Part shown: one piece after another, positions 12,701-23,600 of the stretch
Layout of the letters: each line of letters opens with the position of its first letter
Numbering within the stretch: position 1 is the stretch's first letter
Origin: Gonapodya sp. JEL0774
Lineage: Eukaryota; Monoblepharomycota; Monoblepharidomycetes; Monoblepharidales; Gonapodyaceae
DNA length: 64,000 bases
Direction: 5' to 3'
NCBI GenBank assembly: GCA_027604505.1
Contig: JADIIX010000068.1
Span: forward strand, 52,262 to 116,261
The notes under the pieces: model-generated
Told to the model about the DNA's origin: nothing
Databases searched by the model: none
What the model saw: only the letters and a program-made list of their open reading frames with translations
Program-made: the position numbers and the translations under genes

Positions 12701-12962
12701 GAGCCAGTGTCAGTTCTGATGCGATAAGCTGTTGTCCGCCTACAGCAATAAAGCAACTCCCGCACCCCGCTCTTCCCCAGTTTTAGACCTTCCATCATCC
12801 AATGACTTACTATTCTTTCGCCCTATGTCCGTTCAGTAGCTCGCGCTTCGCTTTTGGGGCCGCGGGTTTCGACGAACGAAAGAACGATGACACTCCTTGA
12901 TCCGGCTTGAGGGGTCCTTCCTTGTCCGTATTTTTCTTCTTGAAAATGTCCAGGAGACCCAT
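9760..12962 (-). CDS. CAMK-like serine/threonine protein kinase with long C-terminal tail
   Basis: A minus-strand gene starting at MGLLDIFKKKNTDKEG (ATG at 12962). Early exons include 12962-12811, 12602-12428, 12359-12310 and 12244-12177. The kinase domain shows the glycine loop GSGAEGSVYL, the lysine strand YALKEV, and ANGGELLQRIV in the hinge region. The catalytic loop is HRDLKTANLLF, DFG is formed across an intron (DF, then GISK), and the activation-segment end is VGTQYYQPPE. The C-lobe has LLCGFNPFYSASP and EKRLTAKQALDHPWI. The hinge, C-lobe and basic N-terminus resemble CAMK-group kinases, but HRDLKTAN replaces the usual HRDLKPEN. After the kinase domain comes a charged helix (LEKLEAEEEPDLARAHERE), then a roughly 340-residue Ser/Pro-rich, probably disordered tail ending at 9760. 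No canonical IQ-type or calmodulin helix stands out. Upstream stimuli and targets are unknown. Confidence 0.82.
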
Positions 12963-13110
12963 CGGTTCACTGGATACTCTGGTGCCCACACGGTACAAGG
13001 CCAAATTAGGGTGGAGGAATGGCGGGACACATGACGGGACGGGACACACCACAGGTAGCACAAATTATTACATAATTTAAAGCACCGCCGTAACTCAACA
13101 ATTCACGATT

Positions 13111-14333
13111 TCAATATGAATAATCGGCTTTCGACAACTCTGCTAAGAGATTTCCCTCCACTCTCGTCATGATCTTGCCACTGCCCACTTTCCCGCCCAT
13201 CTTTTCATAAAAACCAATCGCCCCATGATTCCAGTCTAATACCTGCCACCGATACGTTGGATATCCTCGCGCAACGGCAATGCTTGCGAGGTGAGCCAAC
13301 AGTCGACTTCCAACTCGTAAGCTACGACTCTCCGGTGTGACATACAGATCTTCCAGGTAAAGCGAAGGAGCCCCAGACACGGGGTCCCACACAGTCAGCC
13401 ACCTGTTAACACCATGACAAATGAGTAAGAAGTTCATTTGTGTCATGAGAATTGTGATCTGAGAAAGAGGGCGGGAAAAAAACTCACATTGCAAACCCGA
13501 TTTCCTTGCCACGCCATTCCGCAATCACTGTCTCCGTCACCGGCTTTCCGTCCGTTGGAAAATGATACCACTCAATGTCCTCTGGCGAAGCTTTCGCCTC
13601 GTCAGGTAACTTTTCGAATTCCGCCAACTCCCGCACAAAACGTAGAATCGTCTTTACGTCTCTCGGCTCCGCAGGACGGATCCGGAGCTGGTCGGTCGGC
13701 GAAGGCGCAATCTCAGTCCTCCGAGCAAGTGCAAGCAGCTGGTCCCCACCGACAACTACATCAAGCCAGTCTGGCATTTCATGCGCGCCGAGTTCTTTCG
13801 ACAGCTCCCGAATCTGGGCACCCCCGCCCACCGGCGCCACATGCCACTGCATGCGTGTAGCTCTTCGCGCTATCGCAATCCCCGCAAGGTGTTTCATAAG
13901 AGGTCTCCATACCTGTCGGAGTGAGTGCTCCGGTAACACGGAAAGGTGCTGAATGTCCAAAATCGGCCTTCCCTGCCAAGTTGAGAACCAATCCGTATAC
14001 CTAAAAGCGAAAAAACTTAAGCATCAATGATGGTGTTGGTTGTTCACAGATAAATCAGTTGCTAGTGAACTCCATATGGCCTCTCTCTTCCTCTAATCGT
14101 TCTCTCCCGCAGTCGCTCACTCACACCGCAACACCAATCACCTTCCCATTCTCTTCAGCGATTGCAGCCCCTGCGATCGGGCGGGAATCGTCCCCGGGAA
14201 AGGCACTGTTCTTGAATCCGGCAGCTAGATCGGATTGAGAAAGTGAGCTCTCGGATTTCAAGAAGCTAGCAACGATGGGGACATCATTAAGCGTGGCCGG
14301 CCGTATGGAGAGAGATACGGTGGATTGGGTCAT
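13111..14333 (-). CDS. Tandem double-GNAT N-acetyltransferase
   Basis: Three exons (14333-14125, 14000-13488, 13402-13111) give 337 residues ending in TGA. Two GNAT repeats are visible. The first runs from LSIRPATLNDVPIVASFL through AAIAEENGKVIGVAV and DIQHLSVLPEHSLRQVW. The second runs from LRIRPAEPRDVKTILRFV through APSLYLEDLYVTPESR, VGSRLLAHLASIAVARG and WNHGAIGFYEKMG. The second is the better preserved: it has the acetyl-CoA loop (R-x-x-x-VGSRLL) and the FYEKMG end typical of spermidine/spermine and thialysine acetyltransferases. The first lacks a clear Q/RxxGxG/A loop and is probably structural. The start at 14333 (MTQSTVS) is favoured; in-frame ATGs at 14387 and 14399 would add a short basic leader. 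The acceptor amine is not readable from sequence. Confidence 0.85.
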
Positions 14334-14452
14334 TTTGCCAACAAAAACAGTATTTCGAATTTGAATTGTGTTGGTGAGGAGCTTCATCGGGAATTGCATC
14401 GCCTGCAATTGTCGATCAAATGTACAAAAGGGCGACTGTTTAATATGTATCT

Positions 14453-15514
14453 CTATCGTCTGACCAACCCGCCGTCGCTTATTTGACTTGCTGTCTGTCC
14501 CCATCCACCCATGCCTTGGGAGTAACCGACTGGTTGTTGAGGCAGTACAAACTGCGGTGGAAAGAAAATTGCCAGACTACCGGGATCCGTGGGCCAGCTT
14601 TGGTGCTGCTGGGCACGGAGGAGGTCTACTCCAATATCAATGAGTCGTATCAGGGTCTTTTCCATGTGTTAGGGTCGTGGGAACTCTAACATACCTTCGT
14701 ATGACGGCACCATAGCATCTATTCCGGTTATAGCAGGCTGCCCCTGAGTCGACGTCGCCAAAGCTCTCCGGTGAGCAGGTACAGTGTCCCAGCTACTCCG
14801 CATGGGCAGTCCGTTCTCATCAAACCGAGGTTGTCCGCTCTCTTGGTTGGCTCCACCACGACTTCTCGCCATATCACGACCTCCCCCTCCACCCCGTCCC
14901 GTCCCTCCGAGACTACTAAGACCCAGGGATTGTGGATCGCCCCCCGTGAGTGCCTTCCATCGACCTTCTGCATACTGTTGAGGCGGACCAAGCAAAGTGT
15001 CATACCCTTCGTCATCTCCACCGTCCTCGCCTGTTCCATTCTGTGCGCCAGATCCACCGACGAGCCCGCCAGGACCCCAGTTCTGTCCTGCTGCCGCAGC
15101 AGCGATTCTGAGCTGAACCTGCATCGGTGTCAAATCCACGTCCAGGTACTTTCCTTCAGCTTGAGCCTCTCGGAGTTTCGTAACATGCCGTCCAGAGACC
15201 GCGTGCCGGTCGACGTACCAAGCGGTGATGCGAGAAAGTGGGGTTTCGCAGAGAATGCACGAAGGACCGTCCTTTTCCTTCTTCACCCAAAACGGGGGCG
15301 GGACAGACGCGGTGGGATTGAAGGGATTGATCGTGAGGGGTGGCTTTGAAAAACCGGGTGGGCGGTCCGGTTGGTTCCCCGTTTCAGCGGTGTTCACAGC
15401 ATCGGCGGTCGGTGCAGGCGATGGCGTCGCGGGAGGCGGATTCGGTGGGCCTGCCACGGGAAAAGATCCAGAGTTTTCAGTCATGACGGGCGCGGGAGGA
15501 TCGGGGATGGACAT
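14453..15514 (-). CDS. Proline/glycine-rich protein with single C2H2-type zinc finger
   Basis: Two exons (15514-14695 and 14628-14453) give 331 residues. The N-terminus is Pro-rich (MSIPDPPAPVMTENSG). A single finger then reads SCILCETPLSRITAWYVDRH with a second His five residues later, i.e. C-x2-C-x14-H-x5-H. This is close to the U1/matrin type of zinc finger found in RNA-binding and splicing proteins. The rest is Gly-rich and low in complexity (GGTGRGGGGGRDMARSRGG), ending in a Gln/Pro-rich segment. I do not recognise an orthologue. By type it could be a nucleic-acid-binding protein, but that is inference. It lies 119 bases upstream of the acetyltransferase start on the same strand. Confidence 0.6.
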
Positions 15515-15669
15515 TGTTGTCTGGACACTGGAGGCGATTTTGAAACCCACACAACCACGAGAATATACTTCACCAGTGAAAATCTCTCGTGCAGAGCACA
15601 AACTAGATTTTAAACTACTACAAACGTTTATGTACAAAATTCGATTAATCCTACACGGGGCATGGCCAT

Positions 15670-17641
15670 CTAATCCCTCTTCCCTTGCTCCACACTCAGA
15701 GAGGGATCGTCCACACTGCCATAACTCTTACCATCATCCATGAAGACGATTGGTCTCTCCTCTCCCTCTCCATTCAGCTTTTCCTCCACATACGTGTCCT
15801 CCCTCGACGTCGAGCTCGAGCTCGAACTGGTGCTGACAGCGGTGGACAAGCTTTTCTCCACCACCGTGATGCCACTCCTGGGTTTGGAGAGCTCTCCGGT
15901 AACCGCCAGAGCGACCCAGAATAGCGTAAAGAAGGGAACGGAGCTATACCCGTCGCCCGGGTCAGTTTGGTACATCTCGGCGTACCGTTGGACACCATAG
16001 ATGGAAGACTGATCGGTAGTTTCGTTTGGTTGGTCATTAAGGGGCGTGAGTTGTTGGGGCATTCATTCGGCCAACTGCTCATTCCTCGAAACCCACACGA
16101 ACTCACAGTTAGCATCAACACCGGCACCACCAATCTCCCGAGCCAAACATGGCTCAAATGTTGTACCGGCCTGCCGAGTGCTCGCACCCGCACCAACGAT
16201 TCACGGTGCTTGGAGAGATACGCGTACAATCCCAGGAGAGTCTGGAAGAGGGCGGCGATGAGTGCAGCTAGTCCCATTTTCTTTTGAGGCAGAGAAAGAA
16301 ATGCGGGAGGCACGTGGGTGAAGGGAAAGTACAATGGGATGGTTGGGTGGCAGGTTGGGCAATGCGTCTCGTGGGTAGGTGGAGAACACCACTTACAGAG
16401 TGCGTGGTCGTAAAGTGCGGTCGAGAGGATTGCACATTGTAGGAGTATGAAAGTGCAAACGCCACGAGTGATGAAATGATTACAAACGACGACACGAGTG
16501 CCTTCAGGTAGGGCCGATCGTTTAGCTTCGATCACAAAGGTGGGGAACGACCGTACGATACTCACGTGCCACGAAGATCTGTCGGGCTTTGGATGATATC
16601 GCATGATGAAGACAGCGATTGGGAACGCAACTCCCCATGTGAAGGCCAATAGATACCCTAGAAGTCGTTGTTGCGAGTGCATCAATCCTCATGAACGAGA
16701 CACGATTCAATTCAAAACTGATGTGACACACCATGTACTCTTAGAAGGATGGAGCGCGTGTCTAGATTCTCCATGGATGTTGGATCAACCACAGCAGGGG
16801 CGGGGACTGAGGCCGACGGAGGAGAACCGTTCATTCCTGAACTTGAGCTCGATGCCGTGGCCGTGGAACCTGGTGCTTGTGTTTTTGTCCCACTGGTCAT
16901 GGTGGGTGGACTCGCACCGAGGACTACGGCCGGGTCAAACAGATTCAAACTGGGAAGGTTCTCGTTGACGTCGTGCATGCCAAGGACGGTCGTGAGAGAT
17001 TTGGAAGAGAGACGAGAGCCATATTTCCATGCCCAGATGTAATTCGCCGCGGAGTTTGCGAAGGCGAGGTCCCTGGAGTCACCTAAGAGCACAACTGTTA
17101 GTGAGGGTGCCTTGTTTGACTGTAAATTGTCGGCAATGTACGGACCAGTCACCAGTTTTCGCCTCCAATGAATAACTACGGTCGTGTCCGATTCGATGTA
17201 TGAGTCTGTCAACACGGTGACATCCTGGGTGGTGTCCGTTGGAGGCTCGGCATTTGCGACCCCATACTTGTCTGAGACGACAAACGTGCCATCAGAAGCT
17301 ACCCAGAATGCCTTTTGCGAAAATATGCGATGGAATCGAATTTGGTGCAGTCAGCTGAGTGGGAATCGTGTGTTGTGAAACTTCCCCCTTTCACTCACAA
17401 TGATATCCGATCCAGGCATGTCGGTGCCAATGCCAAAGGCAAAGTACTGTACACTAACGGGGAAAGTCAGAACAAACTCCCCGTATCCATCGGCTGTCGC
17501 GGTTCCGTTGATGCAGACGCCCTGAGCCGCATAACTACAATACCGGGCACTGAGAACATGAACCGGGGAGAAAAGGAGAAGGGAAAACACTACGAGAAAC
17601 GAAGAGACAAAGGTGTTTGGCGATGGACAGCGGCGGACCAT
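15670..17641 (-). CDS. DOMON domain / cytochrome b561 membrane oxidoreductase
   Basis: A minus-strand gene with a signal peptide at its start (ATG at 17641; TFVSSFLVVFSLLLFSPVHV). A DOMON-type beta domain follows (YFAFGIGTDMPGSDIIVS in the first exon, then FWVASDGTFVVSDKYG, VVIHWRRKLVTGPY, and AANYIWAWKYGS). A Ser/Thr/Pro-rich linker (16750-16880) leads to a cytochrome b561-like core. The core includes QQRLLGYLLAFTWGVAFPIA, VSSFVIISSLVAFALSYSY, a helix GLAALIAALFQTLLGLYAYL and a last helix VPFFTLFWVALAVTG. The hydrophilic Ser-rich C-terminus ends EQGKRD. Known role of the architecture: an extracellular heme or sugar-binding domain coupled to transmembrane ascorbate/electron transfer, as in fungal iron-reductase-domain proteins. 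The His ligands cannot all be confirmed because several intron borders are uncertain. Confidence 0.75.
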
Positions 17642-17928
17642 CAGGGGTATATTTGTCTTTTTTTTCGGGGGGTTGGCAAAAATGGCTCAAGGGAAAATGA
17701 CCACCACACCCAAGGACCAGGACTCGTGAACCTTGCACCACCGCAGTTCAGCTGGGGCGGTTGCAGCTCCCCCAACCAAAACCAACACCGAACCAGGAAC
17801 CAACTAACGTACTCTTTCAAACGCACCAGTTGCGAAGATGGTGCGTGTGGATAAAACTCACCTGAAATTTATGCATACTCTCCTTTCCAGTCTGATTATT
17901 GCCCGCTCTTGGACCTTCCACTGTTCAG

Positions 17929-20475
17929 ATGCTTTCACGTGCAAAACCGGCACTCCCGTCGGAAACTTCGGGGCCTCAGACTACAGCGTGAGCGAAGCAA
18001 TTGGATGGTACCATGTCTAGTCTTGTTTCTGTGCAGCTAATGCCTGCATATCTGGTCAACGTTTGCTCTCGGAGGAAGTCCGGACCCACGGCGCAACTTG
18101 CCAAAACTCGAAGACTTCATCGAGAATCGGGACTACATTGGAGCTCTTACGCTTCTAGATGTGTGTTGATTGATGCTGGGCTACCTTGGGGTCGCTGCCG
18201 GCGGTGGACTTCAAACTCGACTTCAATGAAAGCATTTCACACCACATCCGATTCCCAATCCCCACTCAGTTTTCCCGAGCAAATGGCGATTCCTCTCTTG
18301 ACAACATTCTTTGGACGGCTTACTCGGCTTTTCATCTCGGTGACTACAAGCGCGCAATGGAGGTGAGGGTGAGAAATGAAACCACGAAAACCAATGAACC
18401 CACCAGATGGGACCAATCTTCGAGATATCTCACTGAGCTGGGACAACTCCACATTCTGGGAGGATTTCAGTCAGGGGCTCTGCAACCATTGAAACTGACC
18501 GCTCTGGGGTGCTCGCTTCTGGTTTTCGTTAGTCCTACCGCGAAGCTCTCAAGTTTCCAGAAGTGGATGCTGTCGTCAATCTGTATCTTGCATGCACCTA
18601 CTTCTTTCTGGGAATGTATAATGAATCTGATGAGGCCGCTAAGAAGAGTCCGTTTTCTGGTCCACATTGACTCTTTGTGCTTGGACCATTGCTCATTGTT
18701 CACAACGCAGGTCCCAATAACAAGCTCCAAAACCGACTCTTCTTCCACCTCTCGCACAAGTTCAATGATGAAAAACGACTCATGCAGCACCATCAATCTC
18801 TCCAGGATGTCGTCGAAGACCAGATGACCCTCTCTTCTGTACACTACCTACGGGGACACTACCAGGAGGCGGTCGATATCTACAAGCGACTCCTTCTAGA
18901 ACGGCCCGATTGTGTGGCTGCCAACGCGTACGCTGCACTTTGTTACTACAAACTGGACTACCACGACGTCAGCCAAGAGGTTCTCGGCGCCTACATCGCG
19001 AAATACCCCGACAGCGTGACCGCTGCGAATCTTCGAGCATGCAATCATTATCGCCTTTATAATGCAAGAGCTGCGGAGCAGGAGCTCTCTTCGTTGAAAG
19101 AGAATGTTAGTGGAGGGGTCAAGTTTGCAGAAGACTTGATCAGACACAACCTCGTGAGCTCGAGCGAGTTCAAGACATTCTCGAGACACTACATCTCAAT
19201 TTGTTGGCGTGTCACTTGCACCCGCCATCGCATAGGTTGTCTTTCGAAGCGGAGAGGGTGCCCTCCAGGTGTTTCCCTCGCTCATCGACGCCCTACCAGA
19301 AGCGAGACTCAATCTGGTGATTCACCACCTGCGAGCCGAGGATACACAGGCTGCATATGCCTTGATGAAAGATGTGGAACCTGCGACTCCGCAAGTACGT
19401 GATGAGTTGTTGCTTTTGTACCGACATCCACCATTTGGAGCTCGTAATGTGGTTGGTTACTGAAGGGTACCCTGTTCTTTCGGCAGGAGTACATTCTCAA
19501 GGGGATCGTGAACGCCGTACTTGGACAGGAAACCGATTCACGCGAACACCTTAAGGTGGCCCAACAATTCTTCCAGCTCGTCGGGGGTTCTGCCTCCGAA
19601 TGTGACACGATTCCAGGTCGACAGTGCATGGCGTCTTGCTTCTTCCTGCTGAGACAGTTTGACGATGTGCTTACGTATCTCAACTCAATAAAGGCGTGTA
19701 GTGCGGTCTGGTTCACTCTGAACTGAACTATCACCGGATCTATGGGTCAACCTCCGCCTTTCCTACACAATAGGCATACTTCTACAACGATGATACTTTC
19801 AATTTCAATTACGGTCAGGCGAAGGTGGCTGCAGACGCGTATGAGGAGGCAGAAGAGGCCTTGTGCATGGTACAAAACGAGAAACTCAAGTCGACATACG
19901 CGTATCTAAGTCATTTGGCACGATGTTGTGAGTCGACGATGTGTAGATTTGTTCCACATAAAGAGGGCGATAACCATTGTCCCATCACTGTTCAGTCATC
20001 AAGAATAAGAAGCCACGCCTTGCATGGGAGTTGTATCTCAAGATGGACACATCAAGTGAATCATTCAGCTTGCTGCAGTTGATTGCACATGACTGTTACA
20101 AAGTGAGTGATGGGAGAATTGCTTAACAAGGAGGGATTAATCAACCTTCGTTCTTTCACTCCACGTGATTGTCCTCTCAAAACATCCCAATCATTCATTT
20201 CTCATTCCCATGAACATCGTTTGCATTGATAGAGCGGCCACTATTTCTATTCCGCGAAAGCATTCGACGTGCTCGAGAGGCTTGACCCCAACACAGAGAA
20301 CTGGGAGGGCAAACGAGGTGCTTGCGTGGGAGTTTTCCAGGCTATCGTGAACGGAGAAGAGCCAAAGGAGACTCTGCGAGACGTGCTGACGCTCCTGCGC
20401 AGTACGTCTAACCCTGCAGCGGAATTCGTGGTGCGAATAGTTCGCCGCTGGGCAAAAGAAAATAGGCTTCAATAG
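17929..20475 (+). CDS. IFT56: Intraflagellar transport protein 56 (TTC26/DYF-13)
   Basis: A TPR-repeat IFT-B subunit needed to carry motility proteins into cilia and flagella. The start [12 protein letters not shown] at 17929 matches the family N-terminus. It joins to [17 protein letters not shown] through an intron whose acceptor is the AAG at 18078. Later family blocks follow in order: [102 protein letters not shown] and [13 protein letters not shown]. It ends [11 protein letters not shown] at 20475. Two junctions are odd. The intron at 19694-19773 starts with GC (GCGTGT), i.e. GC-AG. The intron near 18160 has no good AG in the place homology demands. The gene is otherwise undamaged, which implies a flagellated life stage. 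Confidence 0.93.
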
Positions 20476-20624
20476 ATGTAGTATTTTTCTCTGTTGATAC
20501 ATTTCTTGAACTGATAACAATGAACGAGAATGGTGGAATCCGGTCGGGATTGGAGGTGTCAACCCCATATATCTTACTCCAAACCCTCAAAACTTCCATG
20601 CAGCACACAGTCGGCTGCTTATAA

Positions 20625-23600
20625 ATGGGCAGCCGCGCTCGCAACAATTCCCTCAGTCCCGATCGATTGAACGCGCTCAAGACTGAAGATTTGGGAGGAA
20701 GGTTTAAGCGAGTTCGAACAACTCCCTCACCTGACACTGCGCGACGTCCAGAGCAACGTGACACATCAGTTGAAGAAAAGGATCGCCCTCCAGCTAAGAG
20801 GCATAGGGGTTGGAAAGAGCGTGGAAGCAGTCCTCCGGGAATCGTGGAAAGTTTTGAGGAGAGGAACGGGAGTGGTGCTGGTCCGAGTGGCAGCCGCGAA
20901 AGACCACCAACCGATCCGCATTCACGCCGAAACGAGCTAGAGGACGAGGATTCTTTGGGAAACAGTTCAATGCGGAGGGCTGTGGCGTCTGTGCTAACTA
21001 GGCGAGGTGGTGGAAGGATGTCTTCCCCGGATCTCGCTTATGATGGGCGGGCGCTCCGCGACCGTGGTGGAGGTCAGTCTTACGTGAAAAGGGAAGGTAT
21101 GGAACAAAATGTTGAAGAAAATATACCTCTTGCGAATAGTGCCAGGGTCACTGACTTTGCGAGGATTGATGACCAACAGCAGGACGCAAGTGAAGACAGT
21201 GATGTGATCATGGAGGATTGGGAGCGGCATTTAGACCCCACAATTCGTGTTAGTGACAACGAGGTCTCTCATTCTGCGAGGATTGATCAGGACCGTCAGT
21301 TACCCAGACTAGAGCATGACAGACCTGTGGCGGGGGAGCGAAGGCACGCTTCCCCAAGGCCCCACCGGCCTGATTCTGCTGTTTCTCGCGGAACTGGACG
21401 CCCTTCGTCTACTAATGCTATCCCTCTTGGACAACCACGTACGCACCGCCCGAACTCCGCCATTCCTCCGCCCGATGTCTCCTCCAAGTCAGGTCTCGGA
21501 GTGTCGCCATCCCAAAAGCTCTCACCTAGGGCAAAAAAGAATGCCAGCCCTCCTCCCAGAAGGTATGGTACTCTCTCATCGTCGCAGCCTGAGCCTACCC
21601 TCCTCGGACCCTCCACAAATCCGTCGGACGCATTTTTGCCAGCTGAACAGTCCGGCTCGATATATACCGAGAACGAACTCTCCAAAGTTTTCGATTTCGC
21701 CGCTGCCGAGAAATCCCGTCATGGCCAAAAGTGGTTCACCAACCCGAAGTCTTGTATCTCGAACATCTTTCTCCAAAAGAACGTCGGCTCCCCTCCGCCC
21801 TATGAATTTCGGCCCTTGGGTCGTTATGTACGCTGTACTATCCAGTTCCAAATGGAGGATGTGAAGAGAAGCTCTGGAAATGAAATCCCGCAGAGCGAAT
21901 TGAAGATTCTTGGAACTGGCGATGCAACGTCCAAAAAGGAAGCTGAGAAGGTGAGTTTGTGGCAAGGTTTTTACCATTTTCTTGCTGACTGTATTTGGGG
22001 TGTGATCTGTCCCAGATTGCCGCTCTTCATGCGTGTCTTTTAATGTGGAAAAGAGGATTTTTAGACCGGGTCTACAATCGCACGTTGCAACTCGCTGTGG
22101 ATAGGAGCGGTTTGGATGATAGAATGCGAGAAAGGCTTTTGGAAAGCGAAGACAAGATGGTCATCGACAGTGACGAAGGTCGTCATCGAGGTGGCCAGCC
22201 AAGTCATTTGCAGGAAGTGGAGGCTCAGAATCAGCAAGGGCAGCATCTGCAATTGCGCTCGAATCAGGGTGCAGCTGGTCAGAGCACTCCGCCACAGCAG
22301 CCACAAACGCCAGATACGATGGATGACAAATTTGCAGACAAGAAACACATCCTAGCTTACTGTGCACGGTTTGATTTTGAGCCGACTTTCGATTTGAGGA
22401 TGATTACGGTTGCACCTCCTGGACAATCATTTCGAGCTCGGCGAGGTGTTGCACAAGGGTGGTTATGTGAGATTTTGTTTCCGGCGCAAAAGATTGCAGC
22501 TGAGGGTCGCGGTAACAACAAGCGAGACGCTGAGAAGGATGCATATAAACGCTTCAAAGCTGCAGTGGATGACAAATTCGGTACTGGGTACTTTGAGCAG
22601 TGCGCAAATGAAATACTCAGGCCACAACCACGTGAACCAGGGACAAAAACTGCAAAACAAATCAACAGGGAGCGTGTCGAGGAGGCTCAGAGGTTTATGC
22701 TGTGGTTCACTCGGAGCATCCTCAAACTTCCTCCGGGACCCAAGGGGGAAGATCCGTACCGTGTGGAAGTGCGGGCCGCTGACAGCAGGTCTGCGCAATT
22801 GATGAGGGCGAAGTGGCAAGGGGGCAATGCCTGGACGGCGGTGGTGTTGGTTGGGGGCAGGGACTTTTCGTCTGCAGTAGGAGTGAGGAAGAAAGATGCA
22901 AAGGAATCTGCACTGGTGGAAGCCATGATGAAGGCTAGGGGCGATCCGGAGATTGAGTAAGTTAATTTGAACCGTCTGCTTTCGTAAGGGTTCCACAGTT
23001 AAGTCCTTATCGATCTTTGTCCCAGTCGCCAATGGTCAATCGTAGGTTCTGCGCCTAATGCGGAGACACGCTTGTTTTCCAAGGACCATGTGTTGACAAT
23101 GGTACCGATGGGACTCAACTCTTTCCAGATTGATCGAATCATGGAGACTGTTGACCTCGTGCGCCGCTCGAGGGCTTACGAATTGATGCTCCAGTACAAC
23201 GAATCCCGGAAGTCTTCCATTCGACCAGACACAAGGAAGTTAACCACATCAGGCCCTGCTCCTACAAGAGCGCGGCTTGACGCCAAATCGGTACAGATGC
23301 TTGAGTCCTTGGACGCTTTCGGGATATCGCGTGCCCATGTAAAGATGCGAGAAGACCGCGCGAAGTTACCGGTCGCAAGGCATTCTCAACACATTCTGGA
23401 TGCGGTAGACGCTTGCGATGTTTCAGTGGTTGTTGGTGCAACAGGAAGTGGAAAGACGACGCAAGTACCACAGATCATTCTTGACTCGTGGATCAAGCAG
23501 CGGAAGGGAGCATACTGCAATATCATTGTCACGCAACCCAGGCGAATCGCTGCGATATCCGTTGCTCAGAGAGTGGCAGCAGAGAGGGGTGAAAAATTGG

